Below, in pieces: positions 1-8,602 of a stretch of DNA of 14,849 nt. A program made the position numbers and the translations under genes. Origin of the DNA: Nitrospinota bacterium (lineage in GTDB: Bacteria > Tectomicrobia > Entotheonellia > J063); the NCBI GenBank assembly GCA_003696125.1, contig RFHZ01000381.1:1-14849 (forward strand). Reading direction: 5' to 3'. Below the pieces are notes generated by a model. It was not told the DNA's origin and did no database searches. It saw only the letters and a list, made by a program, of their open reading frames with translations. The stretch's first letter is position 1; each line of letters opens with the position of its first letter.

Positions 1-478
1 CCTGTCCACCGATCATCCCAAAACAGCCAGCCGCCTGAGCGATCTCGTTGATCACGGAGAGCAGAGTGGCGGGGGGAAAATGGCGGGTAAGATCGGGATG
101 GGTCAGGAGCTCAAAGGTATGGGTCAGGAGGGCGTCCCCGGCCAGAATGGCCACGGCCTCACCAAACATCTTGTGATTGGTCAGTTTCCCACGCCGGTAG
201 TCGTCGTTATCCATGGCCGGCAGGTCGTCATGAATCAGGGAATAGGTGTGGAGCATCTCCAGGGCACACGCCACCGGTAAGACCGGTTCATCTTCGCCAC
301 ACACCGCTTCGGCAGCGGCCAGGGCCAGAATCGGGCGGATCCGCTTTCCCCCGGCAAAGACACTGTAGCGCATGGCCTGAAAGATGATGGGAGGGAAGGC
401 CTGTTCAGAAGGGAGATAGCGATCAAGCGCTGCATCGACAAGCGTCTTCTTGGCCTGCAAATAGCTGATGATGTCCAC
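1..478 (-). CDS. ispA: Polyprenyl (farnesyl-type) diphosphate synthase, N-terminal part
   Basis: The reading frame on the minus strand runs off the left edge, leaving 159 codons from a GTG start at 476-478. An AAGGAGGT ribosome binding site lies 6 nt upstream, and no ATG start is comparably placed. The visible part has the hallmarks of class I trans-prenyltransferases: GGKRIRP near residues 43-49, and the first Asp-rich motif DDLPAMDND from residue 84, with the bacterial DDxxxxD spacing that binds Mg-diphosphate. The family condenses IPP with allylic diphosphates to make FPP or GGPP in the cytoplasm. A tyrosine five residues and a serine four residues before the first Asp suggest a short-chain product, but the second DDxxD motif is outside the window. 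It follows xseB by 19 nt and is probably last or near-last in a seven-gene operon; this pairing with exonuclease VII genes is common in bacteria. Family call is secure; product chain length is inferred. Confidence 0.93.
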   Translation of the reverse strand, partial: MDIISYLQAKKTLVDAALDRYLPSEQAFPPIIFQAMRYSVFAGGKRIRPILALAAAEAVCGEDEPVLPVACALEMLHTYSLIHDDLPAMDNDDYRRGKLTNHKMFGEAVAILAGDALLTHTFELLTHPDLTRHFPPATLLSVINEIAQAAGCFGMIGGQ

Positions 479-497
479 CTAAGACCTCCTTCTTGCA

Positions 498-761
498 TCA
501 GGTGTCGACCTCTTCTGCCTCTTCACTCCCCTCAACAGCAAAAGGCTGGGCCTCTACCGTCCCATCCGGATGGGTAATCAACATCTCGATCTTGCTCTCC
601 GCTTCCTCGAGTTTACGGGTACAGAAACGGGCGAGCCGTACCCCTTCCTCGAAGATTTGCAGGGAGCGATCAAGGGGGAGCGCGCTATCCTCGAGCTGGG
701 TCACGATCTCCTCTAGACGGGAGAGGGCCTCTTCAAATGAGAGTTCTTTGGATGCAGACAT
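498..761 (-). CDS. xseB: Exodeoxyribonuclease VII small subunit
   Basis: The 87-residue protein has the usual size and composition of XseB. It opens with the conserved pattern LSFEEALSRLEEIVTQLE, continues with PLDRSLQIFEEGVRLAR, and ends in an acidic tail. The fold is a small helical hairpin. Several XseB copies bind the C-terminal coiled coil of XseA to form the ATP-independent nuclease that degrades single-stranded DNA to oligonucleotides. The ATG at 759-761 lies 2 nt after the xseA stop, and the ribosome binding site GGAG sits inside the last codons of xseA, so the two are translationally coupled, as expected for subunits of one complex. Confidence 0.95.
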   Translation of the reverse strand: MSASKELSFEEALSRLEEIVTQLEDSALPLDRSLQIFEEGVRLARFCTRKLEEAESKIEMLITHPDGTVEAQPFAVEGSEEAEEVDT

Positions 762-763
762 GT

Positions 764-2134
764 TTAGATCTCCTTCTCTACCACCTTTTCCACCCCACAG
801 CGAAGCTCTCCATCGGCGAGCATGACCTGGATGCGGTCCCCTGCCTGGAGCTGGGTAACGCTTTTTATCACCTCCTGGGAAGGGAGATGGCGGCAGATGC
901 TGTATCCCCTCCCCAAAATGGCCAGGGGACTCAAGGCATCCAGCTTGCCGATCACCCCGTGGAGTCGTTGACGGAGTAAGTGCAGGCGATGCCGCATCCC
1001 CTGCACCATCTGCTCCTGTAAACGGAGCAATCGCTCCTGCTGTTGCCGGTAGCGGGCACGAGGATTGGCCAGGTAGAGTCGTCTCTCCAGGGTGAGAAAA
1101 CGTCCCTCCCTCTGCTCGAGTTGCCGCTGCATACTCCGCTCCATGCGCATGGTGAGTTCATCGAGTCGTTGCTGCAAGGTATATACCCGGTTCAAAGGAT
1201 CGGTTAAGACCCGGCGTTCGGTACAATGGGAGAGACGACGCCGCAGCAGGGCAAGCTTCCCCTGCATGGCATGGAAGAGTCGTTGCTGTAAGGTCTCGAT
1301 ACGCTGGAGGATTTCGGCTTTATTCTTCACCACCAGTTCTGCGGCGGCAGATGGGGTGGGAGCGCGGAGATCGGCCACAAAGTCGGCAATGGTGTAGTCG
1401 ATCTCATGACCGACCGCCGAGATCACCGGGATACGCGAGTGGAAGATGGCCCGGGCCACCCGTTCTTCATTAAAGGCCCAGAGATCTTCCAGCGATCCCC
1501 CGCCACGGCCCACGATCAACACATCACACGGGTAGAGGGTGTTGAAGACTTCTATCCCCTGGGCAATCTCCTCTGCTGCCCCTTCCCCCTGCACCCGGAC
1601 CGGGTAGAGCAGGATGTGGACATTGGCAAAGCGCCGCCGGATGATCTGCAGCATGTCTCGGATCGCGGCACCGGTGGGAGAGGTGATGATCCCGATCTTC
1701 TGGGGGAAGGCTGGTAGAGGGCGCTTCCGGCTCTGGTCAAAGAGCCCTTCCTCGGCCAGGCGGGTTTTGAGCTGTTCGAAAGCGATCTGCAGGGCACCGA
1801 TGCCTTTGGGCTCCAGGCTTTCGATGACCAGTTGATACTCCCCCCGCGGTTCGTACACGGTGAGCCGACCCCGCGCGATCACCTGCATCCCATCCTCTGG
1901 TTGAAAGCGGAGATAGAGACGCTGCGGCTTGAAGATCACCGCGCGCAACTGGCTGTTTTCGTCCTTGAGCGTCAGGTAGCTATGACCGGAAGAGGGGGTG
2001 CGGAGATTGGAGATCTCCCCCTCGACCAGGATAATCTGGAAGAAGGCCTCTTCCAGGACCTCTCTGATCTGCTGGGTCAGCTCGCTGACCGTATAGATCT
2101 TCCGCTGGGGAAAGGGTAAGAGGAGGTTTTCCAT
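764..2134 (-). CDS. xseA: Exodeoxyribonuclease VII large subunit
   Basis: The 456-residue protein has normal full length for XseA. An N-terminal OB-fold nucleic-acid-binding domain covers about residues 10-105 (VSELTQQIR, VEGEISN, SGHSYLTLKDE). The catalytic domain follows, with GIITSPTGAAIRDM (148-161), VGRGGGSLEDLWAFNEE (208-224) and AVGHEIDYTIADFVADLRAPTP across 240-261. The region from about 265 to 420 is a long Gln/Arg/Leu-rich coiled coil that holds XseB. The enzyme digests single-stranded DNA from both ends during repair. The ATG is only 2 nt after the folD stop, with no recognisable Shine-Dalgarno sequence, so translation probably depends on coupling to folD. No missing motif was seen. 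Confidence 0.96.
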   Translation of the reverse strand: MENLLLPFPQRKIYTVSELTQQIREVLEEAFFQIILVEGEISNLRTPSSGHSYLTLKDENSQLRAVIFKPQRLYLRFQPEDGMQVIARGRLTVYEPRGEYQLVIESLEPKGIGALQIAFEQLKTRLAEEGLFDQSRKRPLPAFPQKIGIITSPTGAAIRDMLQIIRRRFANVHILLYPVRVQGEGAAEEIAQGIEVFNTLYPCDVLIVGRGGGSLEDLWAFNEERVARAIFHSRIPVISAVGHEIDYTIADFVADLRAPTPSAAAELVVKNKAEILQRIETLQQRLFHAMQGKLALLRRRLSHCTERRVLTDPLNRVYTLQQRLDELTMRMERSMQRQLEQREGRFLTLERRLYLANPRARYRQQQERLLRLQEQMVQGMRHRLHLLRQRLHGVIGKLDALSPLAILGRGYSICRHLPSQEVIKSVTQLQAGDRIQVMLADGELRCGVEKVVEKEI

Positions 2135-2136
2135 AC

Positions 2137-3015
2137 TCAGTACCGATGGCTTAACGGTTCGGTAGCGGTCTGCTGCCTCTTGAAGGCGATGACCGTATTC
2201 TTCACCAGCATGGCAACCGTCATCGGTCCCACCCCCCCGGGAACCGGGGTTATGGCGGCTGCCTTCTCCTGGACCGAGACAAAATCGACATCCCCGACCA
2301 CCTGGCCGTCGATATAGTTCGAGCCGGCATCGACCACCACCGCTCCCTCCCGGATCATGTCCCCGGTAATGGCCCGTGGTTTATGGATATCGACGATGAG
2401 GAGGTCTCCCTGCTGGATCTCGGGACGAGCCATGGAGAGGTCATCCGGGCAGAAGGTAATGGTGGCATTCTGGTGGAGGAGGAGCATGGCCACAGGTTTC
2501 CCCACCAGCTCGGTTCGCCCCAGGATCACCGCCCGTTTCCCTTCCAGCGGGATACGGTAACGCAGCAACAGCTCCAGAATGCCGGCCGGAGAACAGGAGA
2601 GGGGGGGAGCCGTATTGGTCACCAGGCGGCCGATGTTCAGCGGGTGAAAACCGTCTACATCCTTTGCCGGCGCGATGTTGCGCACCACCTCTTCCTGCTG
2701 GATATGAGGAGGGAGGGGAAGCTGGACCAGGATGCCATGCACGGACGGGTCTTTGTTGAGATGGGCGATCAAGGCGAGGAGCTGCTCCTGGGTCGTCTCT
2801 GCAGTGAGCCGATGATGGAAGCACTCTACCCCGACCTGCTTGCAGGCACGTTTCTTGTTGCGCAGGTAGAGATGGGTCGAGGGATCATCTCCCAGAGAGA
2901 TCATGGCCAGCCCGGGAGCCATGCCGAACTCCTGGCGCAGCAGGGCCACCTCGGGTTGCAATTCCTGCAGGATCGCCTGCGCTACCGCTTTGCCATCGAG
3001 AATCACTGCACTCAT
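2137..3015 (-). CDS. folD: Methylenetetrahydrofolate dehydrogenase/cyclohydrolase (FolD) with atypical cofactor loop
   Basis: FolD interconverts 5,10-methylene-, methenyl- and 10-formyl-tetrahydrofolate in the cytoplasm. I chose the ATG at 3013-3015, which overlaps the nifS1 stop in an ATGA; a GTG 15 nt upstream has no ribosome binding site. The 292-residue protein keeps the folate-site residues Y50, K54 (YLRNKK), Q98 (VQLPLP) and D121 (KDVDGFHP), plus VILGRTELVGKP (163-174) and PVPGGVGPMTVAML near 257-270. One segment is unusual. Where the family normally has an H-[SR]-x-T-K-type loop followed by VAAVGKP, this protein reads FCPDDL (188-193) and then LLIVDIHKP (205-213). The basic/Thr loop that contacts the NADP 2'-phosphate is therefore replaced by acidic residues. 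By inference, cofactor preference may be NAD, or the dehydrogenase half may be weakened. Family assignment is secure; the cofactor is open. Confidence 0.93.
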   Translation of the reverse strand: MSAVILDGKAVAQAILQELQPEVALLRQEFGMAPGLAMISLGDDPSTHLYLRNKKRACKQVGVECFHHRLTAETTQEQLLALIAHLNKDPSVHGILVQLPLPPHIQQEEVVRNIAPAKDVDGFHPLNIGRLVTNTAPPLSCSPAGILELLLRYRIPLEGKRAVILGRTELVGKPVAMLLLHQNATITFCPDDLSMARPEIQQGDLLIVDIHKPRAITGDMIREGAVVVDAGSNYIDGQVVGDVDFVSVQEKAAAITPVPGGVGPMTVAMLVKNTVIAFKRQQTATEPLSHRY

Positions 3016-4181
3016 GCTTTCTCTTCCCACAGGAGAGAGGTGAGGCGGAGTTGTTCGACGATCGGGGGGAGGAGGTCAAGGACAGAGGTGATCTCCTCCT
3101 CCGTATTCCCGCGTCCCAGGCTGAAGCGGATGGCACTTTTGCTCTCTTCCGGCGTGAGCCCCATCGCTTCCAGGACATGGGAGGGCTCCAGGCGTCCAGA
3201 GCTACAGGCGGAACCGGTGGAGACAGCCACTCCCTGGAGGTCGAGGTGGATGAGGAGCGCCTCTCCTTCCACCCCATGAAAGCTGAGGTTGACCGTAGTG
3301 GGCAGCCGTTGGGTCGGGTGACCGTTTAAGGAAACACCGGGGATGGTGGTGCAGATCCCTTCCTGCAGGCGGTCTCGTAGCCTGGCCAGGCGCTCTCCCT
3401 CCTGCTTCATCACCCGTCGCGCGATGGCACAGGCCTTCCCCAGGGCCACGATCCCGGCCACATTTTCCGTCCCTGCCCGGAGTCCCCCCTCCTGGTGTCC
3501 ACCGCTGATCAGGGGCCAGAGCGGTGTCCCCTTGCGGACATAGAGGGCCCCGATTCCTTTGGGGGCATACAGCTTATGGCCGGACAGGGAGAGGAGATCT
3601 ACCCCCAACGCCTTTACATCCACCGGGATCTTCCCCACACTCTGTACCGCGTCGGTGTGGAAGAGAACCCCTTTCTCTTTGGCCAGGGTGGCCAGCTCTG
3701 CTACCGGTTGAATCGTCCCCACCTCGTTGTTGGCATGCATGATGGAGACCAGGATCGTCTCCGGTGTCAGCGCCGCCTCCAGGTCGGCCGGATCGACCTG
3801 CCCGTACCGGTCTACCGGGAGATAGGTGACCCGGTACCCGTACGTCTCCAGCAGGCGGCAGGTAGAGAGCACGGCCGGATGCTCCACCTGGGAGGTGATG
3901 ATCTGCTTCCCTTGTTTCCAGTAAGGGAAGGCTACCCCTTTGAGGGCCAGGTTATCCGCTTCGCTTCCCCCGCTGGTGAAGAAGATCTCAGCCGGGTCCT
4001 CTGCCCCGATGAGCAGCGCCACCTCTTCACGTGCCTGTTCCACGGCCCGCCGCGCCTCCCTGCCCCAGTGGTGCAGGCTGGAAGGATTGCCAAACTGTTT
4101 CTGCACAAAAGGGGCCATGGCTTCCAGCACCTCTTCATCCACCGGCGTGGTGGCGTTGTGATCGAGATAGATCCGCTGCAT
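3012..4181 (-). CDS. nifS: Cysteine desulfurase, NifS/IscS type (paralogue 1)
   Basis: A 389-residue class V PLP aminotransferase-fold enzyme that removes sulfur from cysteine as an enzyme-bound persulfide and passes it to a scaffold. It begins with IYLDHNATTPVD and has SGGSEADNLALKG (70-82), QVEHPAVLSTC with His101 over the PLP ring, HTDAVQSVGK (175-184) and the PLP lysine K203 in SGHKLYAPKG. The loop STGSACSSG carries catalytic Cys326. The frame is open further upstream, but the ATG at 4179-4181 matches the family N-terminus and lies 2 nt after the nifU stop. Its stop overlaps the folD start. It is about 60% identical by eye to the second desulfurase on the other side of nifU, so the two flank one scaffold gene. 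Selenocysteine lyase activity is a known side reaction of this family, but nothing here proves it. Confidence 0.95.
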   Translation of the reverse strand: MQRIYLDHNATTPVDEEVLEAMAPFVQKQFGNPSSLHHWGREARRAVEQAREEVALLIGAEDPAEIFFTSGGSEADNLALKGVAFPYWKQGKQIITSQVEHPAVLSTCRLLETYGYRVTYLPVDRYGQVDPADLEAALTPETILVSIMHANNEVGTIQPVAELATLAKEKGVLFHTDAVQSVGKIPVDVKALGVDLLSLSGHKLYAPKGIGALYVRKGTPLWPLISGGHQEGGLRAGTENVAGIVALGKACAIARRVMKQEGERLARLRDRLQEGICTTIPGVSLNGHPTQRLPTTVNLSFHGVEGEALLIHLDLQGVAVSTGSACSSGRLEPSHVLEAMGLTPEESKSAIRFSLGRGNTEEEITSVLDLLPPIVEQLRLTSLLWEEKA

Positions 4182-4183
4182 GC

Positions 4184-4576
4184 TCAGGATTTTCCTTTCC
4201 CTCGTCGTGCTCGATAATCGTCCAGGGCCTCCTCCAGGGCCTCGATCACCAGGTCGGCCGCATGCTGTTTCACCCGGGGCAATCCCCCTAAGGCCTGGGA
4301 GATCTCTTCCGGGGTCAGGGCAGTCGCTTCTGCCAGCGACCTGGACTTGACCAGGGTGGTCAAGACCGAGCTGGCGGCAATCGAGGCTTCGCAACCGAAG
4401 GTCTTGTACCGGATCTCGGTGATCCGGTCCCCTTCGATCCGCAAAAAGAGCTTCATCGTATCACCGCAGACCGGATTGGAGACGGTCGCCATCCCATCCG
4501 GATCTTTGATTTCCCCCGTGTTGCGCGGATTCTTGAAGTGGTCGAGGAATTCTCTGGTATAGGTGATCTCTTCCAT
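4184..4576 (-). CDS. nifU: Fe-S cluster scaffold protein, NifU/IscU type, lacking the third cysteine
   Basis: A 130-residue single-domain scaffold on which sulfur from the flanking desulfurases and iron are assembled into clusters. Recognisable motifs are FLDHFKNPRNTGEI (10-23), NPVCGD with Cys37 and Asp39, and FGCEAS with Cys62. Where IscU-type proteins normally have a LPPVKxHC motif, this one reads GGLPRVKQHAADL: His105 is kept but the usual third ligand cysteine (position 106) is alanine. There is no C-terminal NifU ferredoxin or Nfu domain. The ATG lies 5 nt after the nifS2 stop, with AGGAAAG just in front. It may be a two-cysteine scaffold or sulfur carrier rather than a standard [2Fe-2S] scaffold; this is inference. 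Placement between two nifS genes strongly supports a role in Fe-S or sulfur transfer. Confidence 0.92.
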   Translation of the reverse strand: MEEITYTREFLDHFKNPRNTGEIKDPDGMATVSNPVCGDTMKLFLRIEGDRITEIRYKTFGCEASIAASSVLTTLVKSRSLAEATALTPEEISQALGGLPRVKQHAADLVIEALEEALDDYRARRGKGKS

Positions 4577-4581
4577 CTTTC

Positions 4582-5754
<1,173 letters not shown>

Positions 5755-5809
5755 GGTCGAGTATCCTTTCCCTCTGCTGGCGCTTGCTTTGTCCCTCTGG
5801 CTTTCTCCG

Positions 5810-5838
5810 ATTTTAGCATACTCGTCTGCTGGAAGCAA
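5810..5838 (-). promoter_or_regulatory. Sigma-70-type promoter for the nifS-nifU-folD-xse-ispA operon
   Basis: Read on the minus strand, the -35 box TTGCTT (5833-5838) and -10 box TAAAAT (5810-5815) are separated by 17 nt. A TG one base upstream of the -10 box gives an extended -10. Predicted transcription begins near 5803, leaving a leader of about 50 nt before nifS2. No other strong promoter was seen within the operon, whose genes are tightly packed. Confidence 0.65.
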
Positions 5839-5896
5839 CTTTTATGCGCTCTCTCTCCCCTGGCCGGTGTGACCCGGGTGAGAGTCGATCTCGTGC

Positions 5897-5925
5897 TTGA
5901 CAGCGAGAAGGCAAAGGGGGAGAAT
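5897..5925 (+). promoter_or_regulatory. Sigma-70-type promoter for the amidase gene
   Basis: A perfect -35 box TTGACA (5897-5902) is followed after 17 nt by GAGAAT (5920-5925), which matches TATAAT at four of six positions. Transcription would start near 5932, about 60 nt before the amidase ATG. It is divergent from, and about 60 bp away from, the operon promoter. An 8-bp perfect palindrome ACCCGGGT (5872-5879) lies between the two and could be a shared operator, though this is speculative. Confidence 0.55.
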
Positions 5926-5991
5926 AGGGATGTGGAAAGCGGGAAACAGGAAGGGGAAAGTGAACAGGCTTTTCGACAAAGGAGGGAAGGC

Positions 5992-7404
5992 ATGGAAGAG
6001 GTTGATCTCTGTTATTTATCCGCCTTAGAGCTTCGTGAGTTGTATCGAAGACGCGAGCTATCACCGGTGGAAGTGACGCAGGCGGTCTTGCATCGCATCG
6101 AGCGACTCAATCCCAGCCTGAATGCTTTCATCACCGTGACGCCGGAACTCGCCCTGGAACAGGCTCGAGCCGCGGAACAGGCGTATGCAAAAGAGGAATC
6201 CCCTCCCTTGCTGGCCGGTATTCCCACCTCGATCAAGGATCTTACCCCCACCAAAGGGATCCGTACCACCCTGGGATCGCTCCTCTATAAGGACTGGATT
6301 CCTGACTTTGATCCCCCGGTGGTACAGCGACTCTACGCTGCTGGCATCGTGATGCTGGGGAAGACAAATACACCGGAAAGGGGGTGGAAAGGGGATTCTG
6401 GGAATCGACTCATCGGCCCTACCCATAACCCCTGGAAGCACGGACAGACATCGGGAGGATCGAGTGGTGGAGCAGCAGCGGCTGTTGCCACCGGCCTGGG
6501 ACCGTTAGCGCAGGGGAGTGATGGAGCCGGATCCATTCGTATCCCGTCCGGCTTTTGTGGCATCTATGGATTCAAACCTTCCTGGGGACTGGTGCCCCAG
6601 TACCCGGCCAGTCCGCTCGAACTCCTCTCCCATATCGGTCCCATGACCCGTACCGTACGCGATGCTGCCCTGATGCTGACCGTGATGGCTGGGGCCGATC
6701 CTCACGATCGCCTCTCCCTCCCCTCCCAGATCGATTACCTGGCAGAACTGGAAGGAGAGGTGAGTATTCGAGGCTTGCGGGTGGCCTGGTCTCCTGACCT
6801 GGGGTACGCACCGGTGAACCCGGAGGTACGGGAGATCGCTGCTGCCGCCGCTGCCCGCTTCCGTGAACTCGGATGCCACGTCGAGGAGGCGAATCCAGGG
6901 GTTCCTGATCCCTGGGACATCGTGGACGTGATGTGGGCTGCTGCCCAGGCGGCCCTGCACCTGCACGATTTTGATCAGGTCCGTGATCAGCTTGATCCGG
7001 GACGGATCCCGATCATTGAGCGAGGAAAACAGCTCCTGGCCGCAGAGCTCGCCTCTGCCCTGATGCGCCGGAACGACTACTATCATGCCATCCGGAGATT
7101 CATGGAATCGTATGACCTGCTGCTGACCCCGACCCTCCCGGTCACCGCTTTCCAGGCTGGTGCCGATCATCCCGGGGAGATCAATGGTCACCCGACCACC
7201 TATCTCGGGTGGACGGCCTTTACCTACCCGTTTAATATTACCGGACAGCCGGCTGCCACCGTGCCTTGCGGCTTTGCCTCTGATGGACTGCCGGTCGGTC
7301 TGCAGATCGTGGGACGCTGGCGCGACGATGTCACCGTGCTCAAGGCCTCTGCCGCCTTCGAAGCCCTGGCTCCCTGGACAGGGCAAAGGCCACCGGTGGA
7401 CTGA
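5992..7404 (+). CDS. Amidase-signature family hydrolase
   Basis: A 470-residue enzyme of the amidase signature family, which hydrolyses carboxamides through a Ser-cisSer-Lys triad. The catalytic Lys82 lies in IPTSIKDL, the cis-Ser pair is in GGSSGG (155-160) and the nucleophile Ser181 is in GSDGAGSIRIPSGFCGIYG. Length is normal. The frame is open far upstream as the antisense shadow of nifS2, but the ATG at 5992 has AAAGGAGG 7 nt upstream and starts the family N-terminus (LSALELRELYRRRELSPVEVTQ). There is no GatB or GatC nearby, so it is unlikely to be the tRNA amidotransferase GatA subunit. No signal peptide is visible, so it is probably cytoplasmic. Substrate cannot be told from sequence. 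It may be co-transcribed with the CHRD gene 56 nt downstream. Confidence 0.9.
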   Translation: MEEVDLCYLSALELRELYRRRELSPVEVTQAVLHRIERLNPSLNAFITVTPELALEQARAAEQAYAKEESPPLLAGIPTSIKDLTPTKGIRTTLGSLLYKDWIPDFDPPVVQRLYAAGIVMLGKTNTPERGWKGDSGNRLIGPTHNPWKHGQTSGGSSGGAAAAVATGLGPLAQGSDGAGSIRIPSGFCGIYGFKPSWGLVPQYPASPLELLSHIGPMTRTVRDAALMLTVMAGADPHDRLSLPSQIDYLAELEGEVSIRGLRVAWSPDLGYAPVNPEVREIAAAAAARFRELGCHVEEANPGVPDPWDIVDVMWAAAQAALHLHDFDQVRDQLDPGRIPIIERGKQLLAAELASALMRRNDYYHAIRRFMESYDLLLTPTLPVTAFQAGADHPGEINGHPTTYLGWTAFTYPFNITGQPAATVPCGFASDGLPVGLQIVGRWRDDVTVLKASAAFEALAPWTGQRPPVD

Positions 7405-7460
7405 AAACCGTTATGAGGAGGAAGGAAAAGGGATTTTCCTGCTAAGGAGGAGGAAAGGCT

Positions 7461-8012
7461 ATGAAGAAGCTTTATACCATTGTCTTTTTGACTCTGTGCG
7501 TTGCCCTCTTCTATCAGCGTGTTTCTGCTCGTGATCATGACCACTGGTGGTGGAAAGTCAGACCGGTCTTCCGTACCGTTTTAAGCGGAGCCCAGGAGGT
7601 TCCAGAGGTGGTAACAGATAGCACAGGGAGGTTGCAACTTCGCTTTGACCGGGGGATGAGCAGAGCGGAGTTTCAGCTATACGTGTTTGACGGAGTAGGG
7701 GTAACGGCAGCACATCTGCACTGCGCATCTGCCGGGGTCAATGGACCGGTCATCGCTTTGCTGTTCGAAGATACGGATGGGGTGGATGTTGATGGATTGC
7801 TGGCCAGGGGGACGTTGACCAATGCCGACATTTCCCCACCCACTCCTGAAGAGTGTGGAGTGGTGATCAACAACATCGCTTCCCTCTTCAACGCCATACT
7901 CCAGAACCAGATCTACGTGAATGTGCATACCATAGCACATCCCGAGGGAGAGATCCGGGGACAGCTCTTCCCCTTGCCTGCTCCTCCCGGTTTCTTTATC
8001 TTTAAGGATTGA
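7461..8012 (+). CDS. Secreted CHRD-domain protein
   Basis: A 183-residue protein with a typical signal peptide: KK at residues 2-3, a hydrophobic core at about 5-18 and likely cleavage after VSA (21-23). The exported part starts with a His/Trp-rich stretch (RDHDHWWWK), followed by one CHRD (chordin-type) domain: VLSGAQEVPEV near 40-50, GVTAAHLHCASAGVNGPVI near 79-97, RGTLTNADI near 116-124 and YVNVHTIAHPEGEIRGQLF near 152-170. Two cysteines (in AHLHCAS and PEECG) could form a disulfide. CHRD domains occur in extracytoplasmic bacterial proteins, but their function is unknown; the conserved histidines could bind metal. A strong AAGGAGGAGG site precedes the ATG. It probably shares the amidase transcript; no separate promoter was found in the 56-nt gap. 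Confidence 0.85.
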   Translation: MKKLYTIVFLTLCVALFYQRVSARDHDHWWWKVRPVFRTVLSGAQEVPEVVTDSTGRLQLRFDRGMSRAEFQLYVFDGVGVTAAHLHCASAGVNGPVIALLFEDTDGVDVDGLLARGTLTNADISPPTPEECGVVINNIASLFNAILQNQIYVNVHTIAHPEGEIRGQLFPLPAPPGFFIFKD

Positions 8013-8073
8013 TCCCCTAGAGGAGGAGCGAAAAGGAGAGCCCTGTCCTGCAAAGAGCATGGGCGAAAAGGGG

Positions 8074-8102
8074 TTGACTCTCCTACGAAAATCGCGTATG
8101 AG
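8074..8102 (+). promoter_or_regulatory. Probable promoter for the VOC-family gene
   Basis: TTGACT (8074-8079) and TATGAG (8097-8102) are separated by 17 nt; the -35 matches consensus at five of six positions and the -10 at four. Transcription from here would leave a leader of about 110 nt before the VOC ATG. That leader contains an 8-bp stem (8122-8129 with 8143-8150, one G-T pair, GGGACC/GGTCCC core). A short inverted repeat CCTAC/GTAGG (8082-8086, 8105-8109) flanks the -10 box and could be an operator. I see no clear terminator for the upstream CHRD gene in this gap. Confidence 0.45.
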
Positions 8103-8218
8103 AAGTAGGTATCGGTTCAACAGGGGACCTGGCAGGGCTTGTGGTCCCTTGTGGGTAGATATAAGGGTAGAGCGTTATGAACTCCTGTAGCAGTCCAGAT
8201 AACGGAGAGGAGTGGAAC

Positions 8219-8602
8219 ATGACCTATCGGTATCATCATCTCCATCTGATCTGTAGCAATCTCGACGAGATGGAAAACTTCTTTACCCAGACCCTGGGTG
8301 CCAGGCTGGTGGAGCGACGCAAGTTCGGAACCGCAGACGGGGCAACCGTTGACCTCAACGGGATCACGATCAATCTTCGCCTCCCCCGGGAAGGGGATGA
8401 GATCAGTGGGGACTCAAGCAAGGAGCGGTACGGCTATGATCACCTCGGTCTGCAGGTCGAGAATGTCGATGCCGCGTACAATGACCTCAAAAATAAGGGG
8501 TTTACCTTTATCACTCCCCCTACAGACGCCGGTAATGTGCGCATCGCCTTCTTCAAAGGGCCGGATAACATTACCATCGAGTTGCTGCAACCCCTAAGCT
8601 AA
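8219..8602 (+). CDS. VOC/glyoxalase-fold metalloprotein
   Basis: A 127-residue protein of the vicinal oxygen chelate superfamily, with two beta-alpha-beta-beta-beta halves: YRYHHLHLICSNLDEMENFF (4-22) and YGYDHLGLQVENVDAAYNDL (71-90). Likely metal ligands are His7 or His9, His75 and Glu121 in ITIELLQP, the usual H/H/E pattern. The family includes glyoxalase I, methylmalonyl-CoA epimerase, dioxygenases and antibiotic-resistance proteins, and the sequence does not choose among them. The ATG at 8219 has GAGAGGAG about 7 nt upstream and starts the family N-terminus. An in-frame ATG at 8177 would add 14 residues not typical of the family. The 3' end overlaps the convergent desulfhydrase gene by 9 nt. 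Confidence 0.85.
   Translation: MTYRYHHLHLICSNLDEMENFFTQTLGARLVERRKFGTADGATVDLNGITINLRLPREGDEISGDSSKERYGYDHLGLQVENVDAAYNDLKNKGFTFITPPTDAGNVRIAFFKGPDNITIELLQPLS

Noticed and set aside
2383-3279. 298-codon plus-strand open frame
   Set aside because: It lies opposite folD and nifS1, resembles no known family, and has the composition expected of an antisense shadow in GC-rich coding DNA.
3495-4217. 240-codon plus-strand open frame
   Set aside because: It is the antisense of nifS1, with no family motifs or credible ribosome binding site.
6505-7386. 293-codon minus-strand open frame
   Set aside because: It is the antisense shadow of the amidase gene, whose catalytic motifs prove the plus strand is coding.
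5992-7404. Amidase as GatA of the tRNA-dependent amidotransferase
   Set aside because: The signature motifs are shared with all amidase-family enzymes. No gatB or gatC is adjacent, and there is no specific evidence for tRNA amidation.
7423-7440. AGGAAAA/TTTTCCT hairpin between the amidase and CHRD genes
   Set aside because: It is A/T-rich and only 7 bp, with no following T tract and a ribosome binding site immediately after. Too weak to call a terminator.
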